DNA of 64,000 bases. Origin: Tetramitus jugosus (Eukaryota > Heterolobosea > Eutetramitea > Acrasida > Vahlkampfiidae). The stretch lies in contig OW569361.1 in NCBI GenBank assembly GCA_937625935.1, positions 124,001 to 188,000 of the forward strand. The letters are read 5' to 3'. A model generated the notes under the pieces. The model was not told the origin of the DNA, did no database searches, and saw only the letters and a program-made list of their open reading frames with translations. The translations under genes were made by a program, and so were the position numbers. Of this stretch, positions 59,601 to 64,000 are shown in pieces; position 1 is the stretch's first letter; each line of letters begins with the position of its first letter.

Positions 59601-61733
59601 TTAGACACGTCGCTTTGTTCGAATAATGAAGCGTTCCCGTTCAATGGCAGGAAACTCTTCAAAGTAGTCATCTTCATAAATGGTTTCCACAATTGTGGTA
59701 CCAGAGCAATCTGTTGAGAGACGTTCAATGTGATCCACGACAAATGAATCACCTAACAGACTGTCCACATGCTTTTGAACAATGGCAGACACTTCGTTCA
59801 GTGGCGCCTTTGCATAAATCTTGGTTCGAATGGTCTTTGGTTGAGCGTTTGGCGATTGAATCTCCAAAAAGATGGTCGTGTTTGGTGGGTGCACGGGAGG
59901 TGCTGGCACGAACGCCACTGGGGTTTGTTGCTGGTAATGGCCCATTGTTGTGTGATGAGCTACCATCAGATTGTTCATGTGAGCAAAATTGGAGGGCAGT
60001 GCTGTGATTGACACTTGCTGTGGAACGAGAGGAGGGGCTTGCACATGATTCGATACATGTTCAGGAAGAGATAGTGGTGGTGATACCATTGCAGACTCAT
60101 GATTGGATACCTGATTTACTTGTGGCGCAGGAGAGACTGTTCTATCCTCTATCTTTTGTTTTTTGGTGGGTGGTGAATGGACTGAGCTGTCCGTAGAGGA
60201 TGCTTCTTCCTGGGACGACAACAATAGTGCTTCAGATGCTTTTCTGTGTCTGCCACACTTGCGATAACACTTGTTGCACACTCGAGATTGATTGTTTCCC
60301 CGAGCATCGGGAAACAACTGCTTATAGAACCGTTCCAGAGTCACAAACAAGTATTTGCTTCCAGCTAGATTTCCACTGCAACAAGCACACACTGAATTGT
60401 CAAAAGTCTCAGCATTTGTTGCTTTCACGCTGTTGCTATGATGGTGAGAATGATCCTTTTTTGACCGCGATTCACTCACAAGCGGTACCGCTTCCACAGC
60501 CACATGTTCCTCCTCTGAATCATCATCATCATCTCCTTCTTCACGTTCCACCTCTTCGTTCCCCTCTTCATCATCTTCTTCATCATCATCATCAAAATGC
60601 TCGTTTCTAACATAGGCAATCAACTCATTACTGTTGTAATCTTCGTGATCCGTCGTTGCATTGGAATGAATAGAGTCTTGACTGGATACTGGCGACTCCA
60701 AAACTCGTTTTGATCCTAATACTATCCGTATCGGTGTTCTTGTCGTCGCTGCCGTTGTTGTTGTTGTTTTTGGATTGACTGGAGAGTGTTTTGGCCGATT
60801 CTTATTCGTACTTGTTGTTGTATTTGCAGAAGAAGTTGAATTCGATGATGGTCTCTTCTTGATCAACACTGGATTCATTGTCGTATTGTTATTACTACTA
60901 CTACTACTGCTATTGTCATTGACAGCACTACTTGATTTTTTCTTTGATGAGGAGGAAGATGATTGCTTTGATGATGATGAAGAACTATTAATACTACTAC
61001 TACCACTACCATTGGATGATGATGATGATGTTGTTGGAGGTGTTGTTGTTGACAGTGATAATTGTTCCTCCAATTTTTTCCGCTTCTCCTCACTCTTCTC
61101 CAATCTCTTACGATAGGAATAACACTTTTTGTAGCATTGAGTACAAACGATTCCAGGTGATCCATCATACGTCGGATACAATTGTTTATATTGTTCGACA
61201 AATGAAGAAGCAGCATATCCCTTTCCTTCGGCAACATTCTTGCACAAGATGCACAAACGATTCGATGGCGCTGTTGCTGTTGTTGATGACGATGATGATG
61301 GTGAACTAGTAGTATTATGATTACCATTTGTTTGATTGGTGTTGTTTGTAGTTGCTGATGATGATGATGTAGTTGTTGCCTTGTTTGAAGAGCTTCGATG
61401 ATGCTGATGATGATGTGAAGAATGGTGTGTTGCTGCTGCATGGGAAGTGCCATTTTCAGAGGCATGATTCACCTTTTGTTGCTGATGGTGGTTCTTGGAA
61501 GATGAGTTTGCATGAGTTTGATCATTGATCTGATTATGATGTTGTTGTTGTGATGCTATAGTAGCAGTAGCAGAGCTATTGCCATTACTGCTGCTGCTAC
61601 TGTTCATTGGTGATCGTTTCAAGTAAGTGTGTATGGAGGGTTGTTGTGTAGAGTGATCATCAGAAAAGGATTGGTCCCGATCACCCTTTTTCTTTGGCAT
61701 GGTGGATGGAGGGTGCTTGGCGTTGGCATGCAT
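59601..61733 (-). CDS. Low-complexity protein with two copies of a ZAD-like cysteine motif
   Basis: The longest frame starts with TTG; the ATG at 61733 gives 710 residues (an ATG at 61700 is also possible). Two related modules lie at about residues 158-205 and 445-490. Each reads C-x2-C-x(32-33)-C-x2-C-x3-C with shared Y/FKQL[YF]P, VC, CY, KC and R-K positions. They resemble the insect ZAD zinc-binding module, though I know no such family in amoebae. The rest is Ser/Asn/Thr/His-rich with NLS-like PKKK and KKKKR-type patches and a strongly acidic stretch near 400. The C-terminal 90 residues look folded (FLEIQSPNAQPKTIRTKIYA, VDHIERLSTDCSGTTIVE). A nuclear DNA- or chromatin-binding role is inferred. 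Confidence 0.7.
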   Translation of the reverse strand: MHANAKHPPSTMPKKKGDRDQSFSDDHSTQQPSIHTYLKRSPMNSSSSSNGNSSATATIASQQQHHNQINDQTHANSSSKNHHQQQKVNHASENGTSHAAATHHSSHHHQHHRSSSNKATTTSSSSATTNNTNQTNGNHNTTSSPSSSSSTTATAPSNRLCILCKNVAEGKGYAASSFVEQYKQLYPTYDGSPGIVCTQCYKKCYSYRKRLEKSEEKRKKLEEQLSLSTTTPPTTSSSSSNGSGSSSINSSSSSSKQSSSSSSKKKSSSAVNDNSSSSSSNNNTTMNPVLIKKRPSSNSTSSANTTTSTNKNRPKHSPVNPKTTTTTAATTRTPIRIVLGSKRVLESPVSSQDSIHSNATTDHEDYNSNELIAYVRNEHFDDDDEEDDEEGNEEVEREEGDDDDDSEEEHVAVEAVPLVSESRSKKDHSHHHSNSVKATNAETFDNSVCACCSGNLAGSKYLFVTLERFYKQLFPDARGNNQSRVCNKCYRKCGRHRKASEALLLSSQEEASSTDSSVHSPPTKKQKIEDRTVSPAPQVNQVSNHESAMVSPPLSLPEHVSNHVQAPPLVPQQVSITALPSNFAHMNNLMVAHHTTMGHYQQQTPVAFVPAPPVHPPNTTIFLEIQSPNAQPKTIRTKIYAKAPLNEVSAIVQKHVDSLLGDSFVVDHIERLSTDCSGTTIVETIYEDDYFEEFPAIERERFIIRTKRRV

Positions 61734-61881
61734 GTTGTTTGATGTTGCTCTAGCTTTTTTTTTTGACTTGCTCAAAAAAAGTCATGGCGCGCAATTATTC
61801 GTGAAAAAACCGGAACTCGTCAAATTTACAGGAACTCACGAGAAGTTTCGTGGTTCGACGGGTTTTATGTGAGTCATTTAC

Positions 61882-64000
61882 TTACTGTTGGCGCGGAATG
61901 AAGGAGTGACACCGCATGAGTACCTTGTGAACTTCTGATCGGATTTGATTCTGCTTGTCAATTGTTTGCATGATCAGATCGCAGAAGAGCGGATAAAACT
62001 CGACAATGTACTGGTTGAACAACTCTTGTGAAAAGTTGGCAAATCCATCCAAACCAAGCACAATCACAGGTATCAGAGCATCTGTTTCCTTTGGATTAAT
62101 AAAGCTGCCAAAGTGTGGCTCCTTTTCATCCTCTGTCAGGTTGCAAACACCAACTTGATAGAGAAATCTGCGAAGGATTTGATTCAACAGAGGCAATAGC
62201 AGTGTGTGCGCCAGTTGTACTCTATCTTGATACTCTTCTCTCTGGTCTGCGATCATTCTGAATAGAGTGTTGAAGTACAGTGTAAGAGCCTTGATCTCCT
62301 GGGTAATGAACTCTGTTAGAGGAACAGATACAGATACATGGGCCTTGAGGAATGTGGAGAACACTTGCGACGTATTCAAGTTACGTGCTGACTCGTACGA
62401 GGTGAACAATGACAGCAAAAACTTTTTTGCATGCCTAGTTTCCATGTTTGTGTAGTGGGCAGCTAAAATATCATTACATGTATCAAGAAGCAATATTTGA
62501 GCTCGGCATTGAATGGTAATGCATGTCAAAAAGTTTGCATCTTGATAGGTTGAGGTTGACACTGAGGATGATTGGAAAAAGTTAGATGCAGCATCCATGA
62601 TAATAGTCGATTGACCGATGTAATCACAAATCAAATCCCAATGCTCACTTGTGAATCTATTTCCAGTGTTTGTGACCAATTGGTGAATACAACCATTACC
62701 AATCTGACATAAAATATCAGTAGGCTTTTCTCTCTTAAAGCAAGCACAGATGATTTGCATCACATCTTTCAGCATAAATGAAATAGTATCAAAGTATTCT
62801 ACAAACAAGTCGACGAGACAAAACATTGCCTTGTGACAAGTAGTTCTAATCCATTCGCTATCTGCGAACGTTTTTTCCTGTGCTCCCGCGAATTGCATTG
62901 ATAATCGGGCTGTTGTTGGTGACGAGGGTACCTTTTCTTGAGAAGATGGAGAAGTGATTTCAGTAAATATTGGGAACAACACATCATTGAAGATCATGCT
63001 CCAGAAACCACTTGAAAACAATTTTCCAGTCTCCTTCAAAAGTTTAAATAGCGTTTCAATTGATCGAATTCTCATTTCGATACGAGACTCACTGGCACTA
63101 CTGCTTAATTGCAACAGAATTGGTCTCCAAATCTGAGCATGGATCTCAATCTTCTCACTGAATCGTACTTTCTCTGGTTCATCTTCGATAGGTTCAAGTG
63201 GAATAACTTTGGAGGACACAATTTGCTTAGCGCAACAATCAGTCAGCAGCTCGATTGAGCGCAATGCGATCTGTGGTAGCAGCTGTTGCTTTGCAAATGC
63301 GCACAAACATGAAACGCAAGATACAAACGCGTGATTCTTGCAAACAAAGCTAAAGCAAGGCTCCTTCAAAATATTGACGGTAAATTCAAAACCGAGCTGA
63401 ATGATATGGGCCGACTCTGTATACTTCTTTCGAGGCTGGCTCTTTTGAGCAATATTTGGAATGATTCTGTTTGCCCATGAGAGAGTGTGCAAGATCAGAT
63501 GCCATCCACATTCGATGTTTCTGAAGAACTTCATTGCCAAATTACCAATACATTCGATAATTAATTCTCGAATAAGATTGTTATCGCTTTGTTGGATGAT
63601 CTCGTGGAATGGTTTCAAATAGTTTTCTTGGAACCTTTCATCTTGAGCCAACGAATCACATTCGAGTATGTTTGCTGCTAATTGACGTAGTGAGTCAATC
63701 ACATCCATACTCTTTCCAGTGTTTTCACCAGTACCAAACTTCATGTAATGAGCAAACAAGCAGCTCTTCCACAATGGAGGCCAAACGGCTCTAAATCGTG
63801 CATAGCGGTCCTTTGGTACTAAATTGAGAGAAACTGTTTCAACCAGACGTCCTAAGCTGTACTTTCTTGATTCCTCTTCACTCAACTCTCTATCTGATAT
63901 CTTGCAAATCGCTTCTGCGAAATACAAAAAGGCATCGTGGCTCAGTTTAACAGAGTTGGAGAAGACAGCGTCAATCATTGGCGTTTTCACATTCTTTCGG
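61882..64000 (-). CDS. BIG/Sec7-type ARF guanine nucleotide exchange factor, C-terminal part
   Basis: The frame is open to the window's right edge, so the gene is cut; about 705 residues are visible. It begins RKNVKTPMIDAVFSNSVKLSHDA, matching the HDS region after the catalytic Sec7 domain of BIG1/BIG2. The conserved block SIETLFKLLKETGKLFSSGFWSMIFNDVLFPIF is in two parts a hallmark of these large ARF-GEFs, with later helical repeats (WDLICDYIGQS, LYFNTLFRMIADQREEYQDR). The catalytic Sec7 domain itself should lie beyond 64000. Family knowledge: it activates ARF GTPases at the trans-Golgi network and recycling endosomes. The stop is at 61882; the next gene begins 150 bp away. Confidence 0.85.
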   Translation of the reverse strand, partial: RKNVKTPMIDAVFSNSVKLSHDAFLYFAEAICKISDRELSEEESRKYSLGRLVETVSLNLVPKDRYARFRAVWPPLWKSCLFAHYMKFGTGENTGKSMDVIDSLRQLAANILECDSLAQDERFQENYLKPFHEIIQQSDNNLIRELIIECIGNLAMKFFRNIECGWHLILHTLSWANRIIPNIAQKSQPRKKYTESAHIIQLGFEFTVNILKEPCFSFVCKNHAFVSCVSCLCAFAKQQLLPQIALRSIELLTDCCAKQIVSSKVIPLEPIEDEPEKVRFSEKIEIHAQIWRPILLQLSSSASESRIEMRIRSIETLFKLLKETGKLFSSGFWSMIFNDVLFPIFTEITSPSSQEKVPSSPTTARLSMQFAGAQEKTFADSEWIRTTCHKAMFCLVDLFVEYFDTISFMLKDVMQIICACFKREKPTDILCQIGNGCIHQLVTNTGNRFTSEHWDLICDYIGQSTIIMDAASNFFQSSSVSTSTYQDANFLTCITIQCRAQILLLDTCNDILAAHYTNMETRHAKKFLLSLFTSYESARNLNTSQVFSTFLKAHVSVSVPLTEFITQEIKALTLYFNTLFRMIADQREEYQDRVQLAHTLLLPLLNQILRRFLYQVGVCNLTEDEKEPHFGSFINPKETDALIPVIVLGLDGFANFSQELFNQYIVEFYPLFCDLIMQTIDKQNQIRSEVHKVLMRCHSFIPRQQ

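Noticed and set aside
60775-61465. Leu/Asp-rich and Gln/His-rich open stretches near 61 kb
   Set aside because: Frame-shifted or antisense readings of TCA/AGC-type repeats in the zinc-motif gene.
1-64000. CRISPR arrays, bacterial operons, Shine-Dalgarno sites and riboswitches
   Set aside because: None seen; the gene set, introns and tRNAs are nuclear eukaryotic.

Overview
The window reads as nuclear DNA of a free-living heterolobosean amoeba, most likely Naegleria or a close relative. This is inferred from the gene set and style, not from a database match. It encodes eukaryote-only machinery (PAN2 deadenylase, LSM3 and SmE, BET1 SNARE, nicalin, a BIG-type ARF-GEF, multi-BRCT protein, RPL10A, eEF1A). 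Genes are compact and mostly intronless, often tail-to-tail with only 14-180 bp between stops. The few introns I could place are short GT-AG introns (158, 177, 135 and 445 nt). CA/CAA-rich leaders precede many start codons, and low-complexity Q/N/S/H tracts are common. Three tRNA genes (Thr-TGT, Pro-TGG, Ala-AGC) have the expected folds.

Layout. 1-19.4 kb is a dense block: nicalin (cut by the left edge), a divergent eEF1A, PAN2, a glutaredoxin-UBX-membrane protein, a PAP2 phosphatase, a small Q-rich protein, a proline-rich conserved protein, a short XRN-type 5'-3' exonuclease, a CUE-RING protein, a palmitoyl-protein thioesterase, an LRR protein and a membrane protein. 19.4-29.1 kb is an accessory island: a possibly spliced unknown gene, a frame-broken unknown coding relic, a piggyBac transposase with extra cysteine-rich modules and one frameshift, and gene-poor DNA with stacked palindromes. 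29.2-36.1 kb returns to dense genes: a multi-TM protein, a spliced six-BRCT protein, a disordered protein with a p25-alpha-like motif, and a charged disordered protein. 36.1-40.4 kb is a second island: an F-box/24-residue-LRR gene of giant-virus style lacking a clean start, a MULE transposase remnant, a degraded copy of part of the neighbouring 36.1-kb gene, and other orphan coding fragments.

40.4-64 kb is again dense: tRNA-Thr, BET1, a three-exon RhoGAP of FAM13 type, a hotdog thioesterase, tRNA-Pro, LSM3, tRNA-Ala, a ZCCHC8-like PSP protein, a secreted berberine-bridge-type flavoenzyme, an F-box/LRR protein, another F-box protein, an ankyrin-lipase fusion, RPL10A, SmE, TANGO2, a protein with two copies of an unusual cysteine motif, and the C-terminal part of a BIG/Sec7-type ARF-GEF cut by the right edge.

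Functional themes are RNA turnover and processing (PAN2, XRN-like, LSM3, SmE, ZCCHC8-like), translation (eEF1A, RPL10A, tRNAs), secretory/endosomal traffic (BET1, ARF-GEF, nicalin, TANGO2) and lipid handling (PAP2, PPT, ankyrin-lipase). The genes are not co-oriented and show no sign of operons. Start codons were re-chosen wherever the longest open frame begins with a non-ATG codon.
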